A stretch of DNA of 58,434 nucleotides from Hahella sp. HN01 (GTDB lineage Bacteria; Pseudomonadota; Gammaproteobacteria; Pseudomonadales; Oleiphilaceae). The notes below the pieces were generated by a model. The model made no database searches. It was not told where the DNA came from and was given only the letters and a program-made list of their open reading frames with translations. The position numbers and the translations under genes were made by a program. Numbering within the stretch: position 1 is the stretch's first letter; the number at the start of each line of letters is the position of its first letter. The stretch spans positions 60,271 to 118,704 of the forward strand of contig NZ_JAHMIN010000014.1 in the NCBI RefSeq assembly GCF_018986435.1, in the 5' to 3' direction. Shown here piece after piece: positions 43,143 through 53,345 of the stretch.

Positions 43143-43573
43143 ACCGGCCTCCCAATTCGCATGCCAAATTAAGTTGATGGTTCAGATTTGCTTTTATCGT
43201 TATATCGCCGCCAGTGTCGTGGATGACTCATCGAGTTATTCCCACAGCAGGCTGCGAGCTTATTCATTGGCTACTTCGCGACTCAGGATTAGGCCAATAG
43301 GCTTAGTCGCATTACAACAATAATCCAACACACCAATAACAAAAAGCTTCTGATGCCTAAAAAGTGTAGCAAATTGTAAACTTATGTTACAGCAGGCAAA
43401 AAGTAGCACGCCAAAAGGAGTAGAACAAGGTGAATGGCGCGGAATTGTGCGCTGGTTGACGCGATATCTGGTCGGACAATTTCAGTGAGGGCAAGCAGGA
43501 AGCGCGGGCCTGGAGAGATTAATCAGGCCGGGACCTGCACGGTCCCGGCCTGCTTGAAGTAGATCAGATCTGG
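43143..43573. other. intergenic region between rmf and gshA
   Basis: 431 bases with no supported gene. The end next to rmf should hold the rmf promoter; I see no clear hexamers. An open frame of 34 codons on the plus strand (43384-43488) encodes a basic peptide with a W-R-x-x-V-R-W-L-T-R-Y-L-V segment, but it lacks a ribosome-binding site. The other end contains the gshA hairpin. Confidence 0.5.
43524..43552 (-). terminator. hairpin after gshA
   Basis: CAGGCCGGGACC and GGTCCCGGCCTG form a perfect 12-bp stem around a 5-base loop, 22 bases after the gshA stop. In the minus direction ATTAATCTCT follows, so the T-tract is poor, but the stem is very stable. Confidence 0.7.
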
Positions 43574-45151
43574 TTAAACGTAGGTCAGATACTGTTTCAA
43601 ATAGGCGTCGAAAGGCAGATTGTCCGCTTCCCGCAGCGCTCTTTCATCAGCCCAGGATTGCTCACCGGCGCGAACATAGTGCTGCATACGCTCCGGAGAC
43701 AACGGATTTGCGGTCAATGTCTGATGATGCGCTTGCGACATCGCCAGGGTCCAGTCAACGTAGCCCTGACCGTTGGACACTGCCGCATAGGTGCGCGCAG
43801 ATGGGGTCAGGCTGGGGTCATTCACTTTCGCCCTGGCGTCCCGTATGGCCGCGGCGTAGCTATCGCCGCCTTTGATGGCGTCCAGCTCTCTGGCGCATAA
43901 CTCAACCTGCTCCAGAATACGCAACGCCCATTCCTGGAGCCCGCCCTGAACGTAATCACTCTGCTGCAAACGCACCAGTTCAACGTCCGCATCGCGTCCG
44001 CGGGAAACCGCAGTCAGGAAGTTTTCTTCAATGATCGAGCATTCTTCATCCACGATTTTGGCGCTGTCAGACAGCAGACAGGTCAACAGGAAAGCGTCCA
44101 GGAAGCGGATTTGCGACTCGCTCACGCCGATAGGCGAGAACGGGTCCAGATCAAGGCAGCGCACTTCAATGTATTCGATCCCGCGACGCTTGAGCGCCTG
44201 AATCGGTTTCTCGCCGCTCTGAGCCACGCGCTTGGGCCGAATCGTGTTGTAGTACTCGTTTTCGATCTGCAACAGGTTGGCGTTGAGCTGAATGTATTCG
44301 CCATCCCGCTGCAAGCCAATCGCCTCATACCGGGGGAACGGCGTGTGCGTGGCGTCATACAAGGTTTTGACGTAAGTGTTGAGGTGATTAAAACAGATCT
44401 TCAGCGACGACTGCGCATTATTCTGATACCCCAAATCACTCATCCGCAAAGAGGTCGCATGAGGCAGACCCAGAGTATCCGTCCCGAACTGATCGAGCTT
44501 ATGATCGCGACCGCTCAGGAAACTGCGGTCCAACGCCGGCGAGGCGCCGAACAGATACATCAATAGCCAGGACCAACGGCGGAAATTGCGAATCAATGAG
44601 AAATAGCTCTCTGATTTGAATTCCTGCAGCGGCGCGCTTTGCGCCAGGACTTCCTGGTAAGCGCGCCAGAAATCATCTCCCAGAGAGAAATTGAAATGCA
44701 CGCCGGCGATGCTCTGCATAATGCGGCCGTAACGATAGGCCAGCCCACGTCGGTAGACGTGCTTGATTTTGCCCAGATTGGATTCGCCGTATTCCGCAAT
44801 ACGGATGCTTTCATCCCCGTCCAGAAGGCTGGGCATACTGCCCGCCCACAAGGATTCGCCCGCAGGCAGATTGGCGTGTACGAACTGATGTATTTCCTGC
44901 AGAGAGGTCAGCAGTTCATCCACCTCGCGGGTCACTGGTGTAATCAACTCCAGCAGCGCTTCGGAATAATCCGTGGTGATGTTCGGGTGGGTCAATGCGG
45001 AGCCCAACGCCTGCGGATGGTCGGACTGGGCGATGAAGCCCTTGCTGTCGACGCGCAGACCTTCCTTTTCTATTCCGCGATAGATATCCGCCAGCGCTTG
45101 GGGGTGACGACGTCTCAACTTTTCCAGTCGCGCCGCTAACTTCTCACTCAT
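43574..45151 (-). CDS. gshA: glutamate-cysteine ligase GshA
   Basis: First enzyme of glutathione synthesis: ATP-dependent joining of glutamate and cysteine. 525 residues, E. coli-type (518). Markers include GIEKEGLRVDSKGFIAQSDHP, the NITTDYSEALLELITP motif, WAGSMPSLL and Q-S-I-A-G-V-H-F-N-F-S. I use the ATG at 45151 because AAGGAA lies 7 bases upstream and the protein then opens with MSEKLAARLEKL; the frame extends 33 codons further up into arginine-rich, non-homologous sequence. It supplies glutathione for the two GSTs 4-5 kb away. Confidence 0.96.
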   Translation of the reverse strand: MSEKLAARLEKLRRRHPQALADIYRGIEKEGLRVDSKGFIAQSDHPQALGSALTHPNITTDYSEALLELITPVTREVDELLTSLQEIHQFVHANLPAGESLWAGSMPSLLDGDESIRIAEYGESNLGKIKHVYRRGLAYRYGRIMQSIAGVHFNFSLGDDFWRAYQEVLAQSAPLQEFKSESYFSLIRNFRRWSWLLMYLFGASPALDRSFLSGRDHKLDQFGTDTLGLPHATSLRMSDLGYQNNAQSSLKICFNHLNTYVKTLYDATHTPFPRYEAIGLQRDGEYIQLNANLLQIENEYYNTIRPKRVAQSGEKPIQALKRRGIEYIEVRCLDLDPFSPIGVSESQIRFLDAFLLTCLLSDSAKIVDEECSIIEENFLTAVSRGRDADVELVRLQQSDYVQGGLQEWALRILEQVELCARELDAIKGGDSYAAAIRDARAKVNDPSLTPSARTYAAVSNGQGYVDWTLAMSQAHHQTLTANPLSPERMQHYVRAGEQSWADERALREADNLPFDAYLKQYLTYV

Positions 45152-45302
45152 GCACGATTCCTTGCTCCAGGAACTAATATTGGAGGAGAGAACACTCTCC
45201 CCGCCTTCGCCGCCGCGCCGCTCCCGGCGGAACCCGCAGAGAGCGCGCAAAAATCCCCGCAGATGCGACCGTCCCTGGAATCACGGCAGTTATATTTAAA
45301 TA

Positions 45303-47630
45303 CTAGCCTTTCTTTCCTGGTTGCTGCTTCTGCGCTTTCAACAACAAGGCGCCGAACGAGCCCATGCCTCCCGCAGCGGATTCGTTACCGGCATTCCTCT
45401 TTTGTTTTTGAGGCTGCCGCCCGGCGTCGCGAGCGCCTGCGCTGGCGCCGCTTTGCACTTCATCGTCCAGACGCATGGTTAAAGCAATACGCTTACGCGC
45501 CGCGTCCACTTCAATCACCTTCACCTTCACTATGTCGCCCGCTTTGACCACTTCCCTGGGGTCTTTGACAAACTTGTGCGACAGAGCGGAGATATGCACC
45601 AAGCCATCCTGATGCACGCCGATATCCACAAACGCGCCGAAATTGGTCACGTTGGTGACAGCGCCTTCCAGCACCATTCCGGGCTTAAGGTCCTTAATGT
45701 CCTCAACACCTTCCTGGTATTGCGCGAACTTGAATTCAGGGCGCGGATCGCGGCCCGGTTTATCCAGCTCGGCCAGAATATCTTTGACAGTGGGAACGCC
45801 AAAATGTTCATCCACGTAATCATTCGCTTTCAGGCTGCGTAAGAATGTGGTGTCGCCAACCAGGGATCGCAAGTCCCGGGCATTTTTTTCTGCGATTTTA
45901 TTTACTACGACATAGGCTTCCGGGTGCACTGCCGAGGCGTCCAGCGGGTTGTCGCCGTTCATAATGCGCAGGAATCCGGCGGCCTGTTCGTAGGTCTTGT
46001 CTCCCAAGCGGGGTACTTTGAGCAGTTGCTGACGATTCAGAAACGCGCCCTTGGCGTCGCGATAAGCCACAATGTTGCCCGCCAGCGTCTGATTCAGACC
46101 CGCCACTCGCGCCAACAAAGGCGCAGAAGCGGTATTGACGTCCACGCCCACCGCGTTAACACAGTCCTCCACCACCGCATCCAGCGTACGCGCCAGCTGA
46201 GTCTGGCTGACGTCATGCTGATATTGGCCCACGCCGATGGATTTGGGATCGATTTTCACCAGTTCGGCCAGCGGGTCCTGCAAGCGGCGCGCGATAGACA
46301 CCGCGCCACGGATGGTGACGTCCAAGTCCGGGAATTCTTTCGCGGCGTATTCCGAAGCGGAATAAATAGAAGCGCCGGATTCATTGACCATAATTTTGGT
46401 CAGCTTCAATTGCGGGAACTGCTTGATCAGATCGGCGACCAGCTTGTCGGTTTCTCTGGAAGCCGTACCGTTGCCGATACTGACCAGCTCTACTTTATGC
46501 TTGGCGCACAGAGCCGCCAATTGCGCGATGGATTGCGACCACTGATTTTTCGGCGCATGGGGATAGATCGTCGCGTGATCGACAAACTTGCCCGTGGCGT
46601 CGATCACCGCCACTTTGACGCCGGTGCGCAGACCGGGGTCCAGTCCCATGGTGGCCTTGGCGCCCGCCGGCGCCGCTAGCAGCAGATCCTTGAGGTTGCT
46701 GCCAAATACGTTGATGGCCTCTTCTTCCGCACGCTCGCGAATTCTGCCCATCAAGTCCGTCTCCAACTGCGTCAGCAGCTTGACGCGCCAAGTCCAGCGC
46801 ACCACGTCTTTTAACCAGCCGTCGGCGGCGCGGCCTTTGTCACTGATGCGCCAGTGCGCGGCGACGATGTTTTCACAGGGATGCGGCTCCAGCCGCGATT
46901 CTGGTTCGTCCGGCAACACGATCTGGAAGCTCAGCACGCCTTCATTGCGGCCACGGAAAACGGCCAGCGCGCGATGGGAGGGAACGCCTTTCAGCGGCTC
47001 CTGGTGTTCGAAGTAATCGCGGAATTTGGCGCCGTCCTGTTCTTTGCCCTCAACGACGGCCACTTTCAGCACGCCCTGTCCCCAGAGGTGTTCGCGCAGA
47101 CGGCCGATCAATTCGGCGTCTTCCGCAAAGCGCTCCATCAGGATGTAACGCGCGCCTTCCAATGCGGCTTTAACATCGGCGACGCCTTTGTCCGCATCGA
47201 CAAAGCCTTCCGCCAGAGTTTCAGGAACCAGGTAGGGATCAGCCAGCAACTGCTCCGCCAGAGGCTCTAATCCAGCCTCCTTGGCGATCTGCGCCTTGGT
47301 GCGGCGTTTCGGTTTATATGGGAGATACAAATCCTCCAGGCGGTTCTTGGTGTCCGCATCGATGATTTGCGCGCGCAACTCGTCGGAGAGTTTGCCCTGT
47401 TCCTCAATGCTGCTCAGGATGGTCTGCCGCCGATCTTCCATTTCACGCAGGTAGCGTAAGCGATCTTCCAAGTGACGCATCTGGGTGTCATCAAGACCGC
47501 CAGTGACTTCCTTACGATAGCGGGAGATAAATGGAACGGTGGCCCCTTCATCTAGCAACGTGACGGCCGCCGCAACCTGTTCGGTTTTGGCGTTGAGTTC
47601 TTGGGCGATAACGCGATAAATCTTTTCCAT
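45303..47630 (-). CDS. tex: Tex family RNA-binding transcription accessory protein
   Basis: 775-residue multidomain protein. The N-terminal helical region (to ~320) includes [28 protein letters not shown] and [25 protein letters not shown]. The YqgF-like RNase H fold (about 325-460) starts [18 protein letters not shown]. Helix-hairpin-helix motifs follow ([42 protein letters not shown]). The S1 domain is near 645-715 ([27 protein letters not shown]). The Lys/Gln-rich tail is low-complexity. Tex is widespread and affects transcription and RNA handling, with no agreed single biochemical role. Confidence 0.97.
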   Translation of the reverse strand: MEKIYRVIAQELNAKTEQVAAAVTLLDEGATVPFISRYRKEVTGGLDDTQMRHLEDRLRYLREMEDRRQTILSSIEEQGKLSDELRAQIIDADTKNRLEDLYLPYKPKRRTKAQIAKEAGLEPLAEQLLADPYLVPETLAEGFVDADKGVADVKAALEGARYILMERFAEDAELIGRLREHLWGQGVLKVAVVEGKEQDGAKFRDYFEHQEPLKGVPSHRALAVFRGRNEGVLSFQIVLPDEPESRLEPHPCENIVAAHWRISDKGRAADGWLKDVVRWTWRVKLLTQLETDLMGRIRERAEEEAINVFGSNLKDLLLAAPAGAKATMGLDPGLRTGVKVAVIDATGKFVDHATIYPHAPKNQWSQSIAQLAALCAKHKVELVSIGNGTASRETDKLVADLIKQFPQLKLTKIMVNESGASIYSASEYAAKEFPDLDVTIRGAVSIARRLQDPLAELVKIDPKSIGVGQYQHDVSQTQLARTLDAVVEDCVNAVGVDVNTASAPLLARVAGLNQTLAGNIVAYRDAKGAFLNRQQLLKVPRLGDKTYEQAAGFLRIMNGDNPLDASAVHPEAYVVVNKIAEKNARDLRSLVGDTTFLRSLKANDYVDEHFGVPTVKDILAELDKPGRDPRPEFKFAQYQEGVEDIKDLKPGMVLEGAVTNVTNFGAFVDIGVHQDGLVHISALSHKFVKDPREVVKAGDIVKVKVIEVDAARKRIALTMRLDDEVQSGASAGARDAGRQPQKQKRNAGNESAAGGMGSFGALLLKAQKQQPGKKG

Positions 47631-47920
47631 TAAAAACCTGTTTACTCAGTTCTTTGCATAATATCTGCTGAATTTCGCCAGCTCGCTCCCCTATTGCCTG
47701 TTGGTGTCGAAGTTTTGCGCAGCCCCGTCCTTTCACTCAATAAATTCCTTATCAATCAAAGGTCATTGCAGTTACAACAGGCCTTGGGCGACGCCTTCGA
47801 CACAGGGGAAAGGGCCGACGGTCTTATATTCCGGGCGTCCCATTATATAGATCAGGCCTCAAACAAGAAGAGCCAAAATAGACAGGGGGAATGCGGTTTG
47901 GAAAGACCCGCCCTTACTCA

Positions 47921-49693
47921 TTACTGCTTGCGCAGGCGGCGCAGGTCGCCGGCCACCTGTAGAAAGTCGCAGAATTCATTGAAAGGCAGCGGTCGCGCGA
48001 ACCAATAGCCCTGGGCCTGATCGCAATTGTGCTGACGCAGAAACTCCAACTGCTCTGGCTTCTCTACGCCCTCGGCGACAACGGTCATGGAGAGGCTATG
48101 GGCCAGCGAGATCATCCCACTGACCAGCGTGGCGTCTTCGGCGATCGTGCAGACGTTTTCGATAAAGGACTTATCTATCTTCACGGTGGAGATAGGCAGG
48201 TTGCGCAAGTTGGTAAACGAGGAATATCCCGTTCCGAAGTCATCCAGCGCGAAATGCAGGCCCAGATGAGTCAGTTCTTTCAGGCATTTGAGCGTGTAAT
48301 CCCGATCAAACATCATGGCGGACTCAGTCAGCTCAAACTCGAACTTGGTGGTGTCGATATTGGCGTTATAGATGATGCGAAATACCGTTTCCGATAAACG
48401 CCGATCGAAAAACTGGCGAAATGACAGGTTCACCGCACAGACCAAGTCGTCATAGCCCATGGTCTGCAACATGTTGAGATCCCGGCAGGCGCGCTCCAGC
48501 ACCCAATATCCCATAGGAATAATCAGGCTGCTGCGCTCCGCCGCGGCGATAAAGGCCGCCGGGGTCAATACGCCCAGTCGCGGATGGGGCCAGCGCACCA
48601 GCGCCTCCATGCCCACCACCTCGCCACTGCGCACTTCGATCTTGGGCTGGTAATAGAGGTCCAGCTTATCGCCCCGCAGCGCCTGGCGAAATTCAGTCTC
48701 CAGCTCCAGGCGCATATCCAGTTCGCGATTCATGCGGTCATTAAAGAAGCGGTAACTGACGCCATGCTCTTTCTTGGCGTCGAACATCGCCTGATTGGCG
48801 CGACGCAATAGCAAGTCCGCGCTGTCTCCGGACTCCGGGAACACCGCCATGCCCATGGAGGCGGTCAAATTCACCGGGTGCTGATTCACCACAAAGGCCT
48901 GCTCGAACACTTTGGCCATTTTCTTGGCCACATTGATCAGGCTGAAGCTTTCCTGGCCATCTTCAAGGATCACGGCAAACTCGTCGCCCCCAACCCGGGC
49001 CAGACAATCCGAACGCCGCAATACCTGACGCAGGCGCGCCGCCATCATTTTGATGAGGATGTCTCCCGCCCGATATCCCAGAGTCTGATTCACCGTACGG
49101 AACTCATCCACATTCACGAAGATCAGGCCGACCCGATGCTTGACCCGTTCCGCGCGCAGAATCGCCTGATGCAGGCGATCGTAAAACCGGGCCCGATCCA
49201 GGATGCCGGTCAGGCTGTCCAGTTGCTCCCGCATCTCAAAATCCAGTCGGAACAGCTCGCGATACCAGGCTCTACGCAGAGCCCGCACCAGCAATGACGC
49301 ATCCAGGGAGGATTTGCACAGGTAATCCGCTGCCCCCGCCAGAATCAGGCCGCGAGCGTGGCGCTCCTCGGCGAAAGGCCCCAGCGCCACCACCGGGGCG
49401 TCGGCATGGTGGGAAAGAATGCGCAGAAAACTGTCTTTGTCGCCGTCAAACTGGTTTTCCTCCCACAACACCATGTCAAACTTGCGTTTACGCAATATAT
49501 CCATAGCCATGGGAATGCTGTTGCACCAGTGCAGTTGAATATCCGACTCAGCGGCGGTCAGGTGTTGCAGCCAGAGAAAGTCGCAATGCGACTTCACCAC
49601 CGCCAGCACATCCACATTGTCTTCAGTGCAGGAGACAGCCCGAACGCCAGATTGATCCGGATTCATAAGAGATTGCCCGACATGCTCGCTCAT
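47921..49693 (-). CDS. GGDEF-EAL cyclic-di-GMP protein with degenerate receiver
   Basis: 590 residues from the ATG at 49693 (GAGGGG lies 9 bases upstream; another ATG three codons earlier abuts the ribosome-binding site). The receiver-like N-domain (about 18-140) has Glu78 where the phospho-acceptor Asp is expected (D-M-V-L-W-E-E-N) but keeps the late Lys (L-C-K-S-S). The GGDEF domain (155-320) has intact G-G-D-E-F (235-239) and an I-site R-R-S-D five residues before it. The EAL domain (335-585) has E-A-L (363-365), V-N-L-S-F, E-L-T-E-S, D-D-F-G-T-G-Y-S-S, K-I-D-K and V-A-E-G-V-E. Both synthase and phosphodiesterase residues look complete. Confidence 0.94.
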   Translation of the reverse strand: MSEHVGQSLMNPDQSGVRAVSCTEDNVDVLAVVKSHCDFLWLQHLTAAESDIQLHWCNSIPMAMDILRKRKFDMVLWEENQFDGDKDSFLRILSHHADAPVVALGPFAEERHARGLILAGAADYLCKSSLDASLLVRALRRAWYRELFRLDFEMREQLDSLTGILDRARFYDRLHQAILRAERVKHRVGLIFVNVDEFRTVNQTLGYRAGDILIKMMAARLRQVLRRSDCLARVGGDEFAVILEDGQESFSLINVAKKMAKVFEQAFVVNQHPVNLTASMGMAVFPESGDSADLLLRRANQAMFDAKKEHGVSYRFFNDRMNRELDMRLELETEFRQALRGDKLDLYYQPKIEVRSGEVVGMEALVRWPHPRLGVLTPAAFIAAAERSSLIIPMGYWVLERACRDLNMLQTMGYDDLVCAVNLSFRQFFDRRLSETVFRIIYNANIDTTKFEFELTESAMMFDRDYTLKCLKELTHLGLHFALDDFGTGYSSFTNLRNLPISTVKIDKSFIENVCTIAEDATLVSGMISLAHSLSMTVVAEGVEKPEQLEFLRQHNCDQAQGYWFARPLPFNEFCDFLQVAGDLRRLRKQ

Positions 49694-49995
49694 GCAGTAC
49701 ATCCCCTCGACCGCGATTTAACGCAGTGTGGTGACAAAACTAATTCATGGCGGCGGTTAACGTTTGCATCTAACGCCATCTTCTACGGCTATTTAGCCAT
49801 GGCGTTATTGCAGCTTATATAGATTGTTAGAATTTCAGAGACAACACTTAACATTTAGACCATTTTCGTTAATTTTTCCTGTCGGCCTCGGAAATTATTG
49901 TGCGGGCGCGCCTCCCCGTTATAAGCATTCGTTATCAACCGCGCCGTGAATGTCTGATAAAATGCCGCCCAGTTTTTTCCAGCCATGAGCAGACC
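49694..49995. other. divergent region between the GGDEF-EAL gene and rep
   Basis: 302 bases with no gene. It contains a nested inverted repeat: TAACGCCAT (49771-49779) and ATGGCGTTA (49799-49807) are perfect 9-bp arms, with GGCT-ATTT-AGCC inside next to the right arm. The remainder is AT-rich towards rep (TTAATTTTTCCTG near 49868-49880). A rep promoter must lie here but no clear -35/-10 pair is evident. Confidence 0.55.
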
Positions 49996-52014
49996 GTGTC
50001 GCAACTCAACCCCCGTCAACGTGAAGCCGTCAAATACATCGACGGCCCCCTACTGGTGCTCGCCGGCGCAGGCAGCGGCAAAACCAGCGTAATTACACGA
50101 AAAATCGCCTATCTGATCGAAGAATGCGGCGTCAAAGCCAAGCATATTGCTGCGGTGACGTTCACCAACAAAGCCGCGCGGGAAATGAAAGAGCGGGTCA
50201 GCGCGCTGGTCTCGGGGCCCGCCGCCCGGGGGCTAACGGTCTCCACCTTCCACAACTTGGGAATGAACATCATTCGCCTGGAGCACAAAGCCGTGGGACT
50301 AAAGCCCGGCTTCTCCATTTTTGATCAGCAGGACTGTAAAGCCATCATCAAAGACTTGCTGTTCAAAGAGTTCGATGAGGCGGAAGAGGATGTCGACCAG
50401 TTGCAGGCGCACTTCTCCAACTGGAAAAACGACATGCTGACGCCGGCGCAGGCGATCAAGCAGGCGATTACCGCTGAAGATCTCACCGCCGCGCGCCTGT
50501 ACGAGCGTTACGACCATTATCTGCGCGCTTACAATGCGGTGGACTTCGACGACCTCATCCTGATGCCGGTGATGTTGTTTCGCAATCATCCGGAAATTCT
50601 CTCCGCGTGGCGCCTGCGCATCCGCTATCTGCTGGTGGACGAATATCAGGACACCAACCTCAGCCAGTACGAGCTGGTGCAGCAACTGGTGGCGGGGCGA
50701 CAGGCTTTCACGGTGGTGGGCGACGACGACCAGTCTATTTACGCCTGGCGCGGCGCCCGGCCGGAGAATCTGGCGCGTCTGCAAAAGGACTTCCCCACTC
50801 TGAAGCTGGTCAAGCTGGAACAGAACTACCGCTCTACCGCGCGGATTTTGAAAGCCGCCAACGTCCTTATCGCCAATAATCCTCACGTTTACGAAAAAGC
50901 GCTGTGGAGCCAGTTGGGCATGGGGGATGAAATCCGCATCATCAGGGTGCGCAACGAAGAAGCGGAAGCGGAGCGCATCGCCTCGGAAATCATTGATATG
51001 CGTCTGAAAAAGCGGGCTCAATTCAAGGATTTCTCCGTACTGTATCGAGGCAATCACCAGTCCCGTCTGCTGGAGCTCAAACTGCAGGCGTACCAGATTC
51101 CCTACCGCATCAGCGGCGGAACCTCCTTTTTCTCCCGCAACGAGATCAAGGACGCCATGTCTTACCTGCGTCTGCTGGCCAACCCGGATGACGACGCCGC
51201 TTTCCTGCGGGTGGTCAACGTACCGCGACGGGAAATTGGACCAGTGACCCTGGAAAAACTGTCTGCTTATGCGGAATCCCGCAAGATCAGTCTGTTTTCC
51301 GCTATCTCCGAGTTCGGATTGGAGAGCGTGCTGACCGGCAAAACGCTGGATCACCTGCGCGAGTTCTCAGAGATCATTCTGCACACCGGTCAGAAGTGCG
51401 AAGAGGAGCACGACGCCGTCCCCGTGCTGAAACAGCTTTTTACTCGCATCGATTACGAAGAGTGGCTGCTGCAGAACAGCACCTCGCCGCAACAGGCGGA
51501 GCGGCGCATGGCCAACGTATGGATATTGCTGGATCAAGTAGCGCGCATGCTGGAGTACGACGCCGCGGCGGAAGAGCAGATGACGCTCAAGGACGCCATC
51601 GGCAAGCTGCTGTTGCGTGACATCATGGATCAGCAGAAGGAAGAAGAGGACGAGGACAAGGTCCATTTGCTGACCCTGCATGCGTCCAAAGGTCTGGAGT
51701 TCCCCCATGTCTTCATTATGGGACTGGAGGAAGACATCCTGCCTCACCGCAACAGTATCGAGACCAACCAGATCGAGGAAGAACGCCGCCTGATGTACGT
51801 AGGCATCACCCGCGCCCAACGCAGCCTATGTCTGACTTTCTGCTCCGAACGCAAGCAGTTCGGCGAGAAGATAGAGACCATTCCCAGCCGCTTCCTCGAC
51901 GAAATGCCGCAAGAGGATCTGGTGTGGGAAGGTCTGGGCCAACGAAATGAAGAGCGCAATCAGGCGCGCGGCCGCGCCACTCTGGATGCGCTGTTAAGGG
52001 ATTTGGGGGACTAA
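49996..52014 (+). CDS. rep: ATP-dependent DNA helicase Rep
   Basis: Superfamily 1A 3'-5' helicase that clears proteins ahead of replication forks. The start is the GTG at 49996, giving 672 residues (E. coli Rep has 673) and the opening SQLNPRQREAVKYIDGPLLVL; the open frame upstream adds 32 unrelated residues. Walker A A-G-A-G-S-G-K-T is at 23-30, motif Ia is AAVTFTNKAAREMKERV, Walker B D-E-Y-Q-D-T-N is near 214-220, motif III is VVGDDDQSIYAWRGA, motif IV QNYRST, motif V LLTLHASKGLEFPHV and motif VI EERRLMYVGITRAQ. The C-terminus ends 4 bases into the convergent metallophosphoesterase gene. Confidence 0.96.
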   Translation: MSQLNPRQREAVKYIDGPLLVLAGAGSGKTSVITRKIAYLIEECGVKAKHIAAVTFTNKAAREMKERVSALVSGPAARGLTVSTFHNLGMNIIRLEHKAVGLKPGFSIFDQQDCKAIIKDLLFKEFDEAEEDVDQLQAHFSNWKNDMLTPAQAIKQAITAEDLTAARLYERYDHYLRAYNAVDFDDLILMPVMLFRNHPEILSAWRLRIRYLLVDEYQDTNLSQYELVQQLVAGRQAFTVVGDDDQSIYAWRGARPENLARLQKDFPTLKLVKLEQNYRSTARILKAANVLIANNPHVYEKALWSQLGMGDEIRIIRVRNEEAEAERIASEIIDMRLKKRAQFKDFSVLYRGNHQSRLLELKLQAYQIPYRISGGTSFFSRNEIKDAMSYLRLLANPDDDAAFLRVVNVPRREIGPVTLEKLSAYAESRKISLFSAISEFGLESVLTGKTLDHLREFSEIILHTGQKCEEEHDAVPVLKQLFTRIDYEEWLLQNSTSPQQAERRMANVWILLDQVARMLEYDAAAEEQMTLKDAIGKLLLRDIMDQQKEEEDEDKVHLLTLHASKGLEFPHVFIMGLEEDILPHRNSIETNQIEEERRLMYVGITRAQRSLCLTFCSERKQFGEKIETIPSRFLDEMPQEDLVWEGLGQRNEERNQARGRATLDALLRDLGD

Positions 52015-52631
52015 ACCTCGAAGACCACCGGCGCATTCTCCGGTTGAAAGCGGTGGTTGGCGATGCTGGCGTTGATATAGGTGCAGCCGCCTTTTTCAAC
52101 GACGCCATAGCTTTCATGGATGTGTCCGCATACGTGGAAGCGGGGGCGAATGCGCGTGATGGCGTGGGCCAGTTCCTCGCAGCCCACGCTCAGGCCGCCG
52201 ACGGTCTGATCATGAACGCCGAAGGCCGGGCCGTGGGTAATCAACACATCGGTATCTGCGTCTATCAGATCCCACTTGGCTTTTAATTCCCGCCCCCGTT
52301 GCAGATTAAACGCCCAGTTATGGAAAAAGGGCTGCCAGGGAGCCCCATAAAACTTGACGCCATCAATGGTGACCGCCTCGTCCTGCAAATACACCGCATT
52401 GGTCAACAAGACGCGACAGGCTTCTTCTTCCCGCGCGAAGCACCAGTCATGATTGCCTGCAATGACGATCTTCACCCGATGGGGCAAGGCGCCGAGAAAA
52501 GCGTTGAACGCCGCCACTTCCCTTAATTTGCCCTGCCCGAATATATCTCCTGCATGAATCAACACATCCCCATCGGGAATGTCGATCTTGTCATACATGC
52601 CATGGGTATCGCTGATGGCGACGCACTTCAT
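52011..52631 (-). CDS. calcineurin-like metallophosphoesterase
   Basis: 206 residues from the ATG at 52631 (AAGGA lies 8 bases upstream; another ATG three codons earlier is possible). The five phosphoesterase motifs are present: D8-x-H10 in I-S-D-T-H-G, G-D-I-F, G-N-H-D, H-G-P and G-H-I-H. Its Asp, His and Asn ligands can hold a two-metal centre. The length matches small bacterial family members of the class that includes eukaryotic MPPED-like proteins (F-Y-G-A-P-W-Q-P). The substrate is unknown. The gene overlaps the end of rep by 4 bases tail to tail. Confidence 0.9.
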   Translation of the reverse strand: MKCVAISDTHGMYDKIDIPDGDVLIHAGDIFGQGKLREVAAFNAFLGALPHRVKIVIAGNHDWCFAREEEACRVLLTNAVYLQDEAVTIDGVKFYGAPWQPFFHNWAFNLQRGRELKAKWDLIDADTDVLITHGPAFGVHDQTVGGLSVGCEELAHAITRIRPRFHVCGHIHESYGVVEKGGCTYINASIANHRFQPENAPVVFEV

Positions 52632-52733
52632 CTGAATCATCCTTCTCCGATTGACACTGCCAGTCAGGCATCATACCCAAAGACTCTGGATGAAAACGAC
52701 CGCTTTGTCGCAGTTCGCGATTCCCCCCAATCG

Positions 52734-53240
52734 TTATAGGGAAGCGGCGGCTCTCGCGGCCTGATCGTAGACGCCAGTCAGGGTGCGCAATACTCGCGCG
52801 ACTTCGCCGATTTCCTCATTGCTGATGCCGGTGGTGAGCAGTGTGTCCACCAGGCAGTCATTGCGCACTTCCCGGTACTTGAGACAGAGTTCCGCGCCGC
52901 TTTCCGTGGCGGAATAGAAGGTTTCCTTGCCGACTTTCTCACTGGTCACCAAGCCCATTTTCGCCAGCTTGCGCAGGGAGTAAGACACGGTGTGGGTGTC
53001 GTCGATATGCAGAATGAAACAGATGTCGGCGATGCGCTTGGGGCGCTCGCGGTGATACACGTTATGCAGCACCAGTATATCGATGGTGCTGAGCTCTTTA
53101 TTGCCCGCCGCGGACATGCAGTGCACCAACCAACGCTGGAATGTGTTTTCAGCCATTATCAATGCGTACTCGAACTCGCTGAGCTCAACGCTGCGCTCAT
53201 TAAGCAGGTGGCTGGAGGAGACGATTCTTGATTTTGTCAT
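52734..53240 (-). CDS. MarR-like winged-helix transcriptional regulator
   Basis: 168 residues with a winged-helix fold of the MarR type (COG5631-like): ELSTIDILVLHNVYHRERPKRIADICFILHIDDTHTVSYSLRKLAKMGLV (about 49-98), followed by the wing K-V-G-K-E-T-F-Y-S-A-T. N- and C-terminal helices should form the dimer. It is the last gene of a leftward set with the hydantoinase and TRAP genes, 105 bases from the former, so it may regulate that operon. I see no obvious palindrome to call its operator. The AAGGAA sequence is 13 bases from the ATG, a little far. Confidence 0.82.
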   Translation of the reverse strand: MTKSRIVSSSHLLNERSVELSEFEYALIMAENTFQRWLVHCMSAAGNKELSTIDILVLHNVYHRERPKRIADICFILHIDDTHTVSYSLRKLAKMGLVTSEKVGKETFYSATESGAELCLKYREVRNDCLVDTLLTTGISNEEIGEVARVLRTLTGVYDQAARAAASL

Positions 53241-53345
53241 GGTGTGTGTTGTTTCCTTCTTGGTCGCGCCAATGTGGGCAGAGCATACTTTCGGCGCCGG
53301 GCAATGTCTAATCCCGCCGCCGAAAGCCGCTCCCTCAGGCGTTGT

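Noticed and set aside
45924-46679. A 251-codon plus-strand frame inside tex
   Set aside because: His/Arg/Gln-rich translation opposite an unmistakable Tex protein.
47694-48008. A 104-codon plus-strand frame between tex and the GGDEF-EAL gene
   Set aside because: It runs into the antisense of the GGDEF-EAL gene, with an arginine-rich tail and no family match.
52011-52014. Four-base tail-to-tail overlap of rep and the metallophosphoesterase gene as evidence of a frameshift
   Set aside because: Both proteins have complete C-termini; short convergent overlaps are common.
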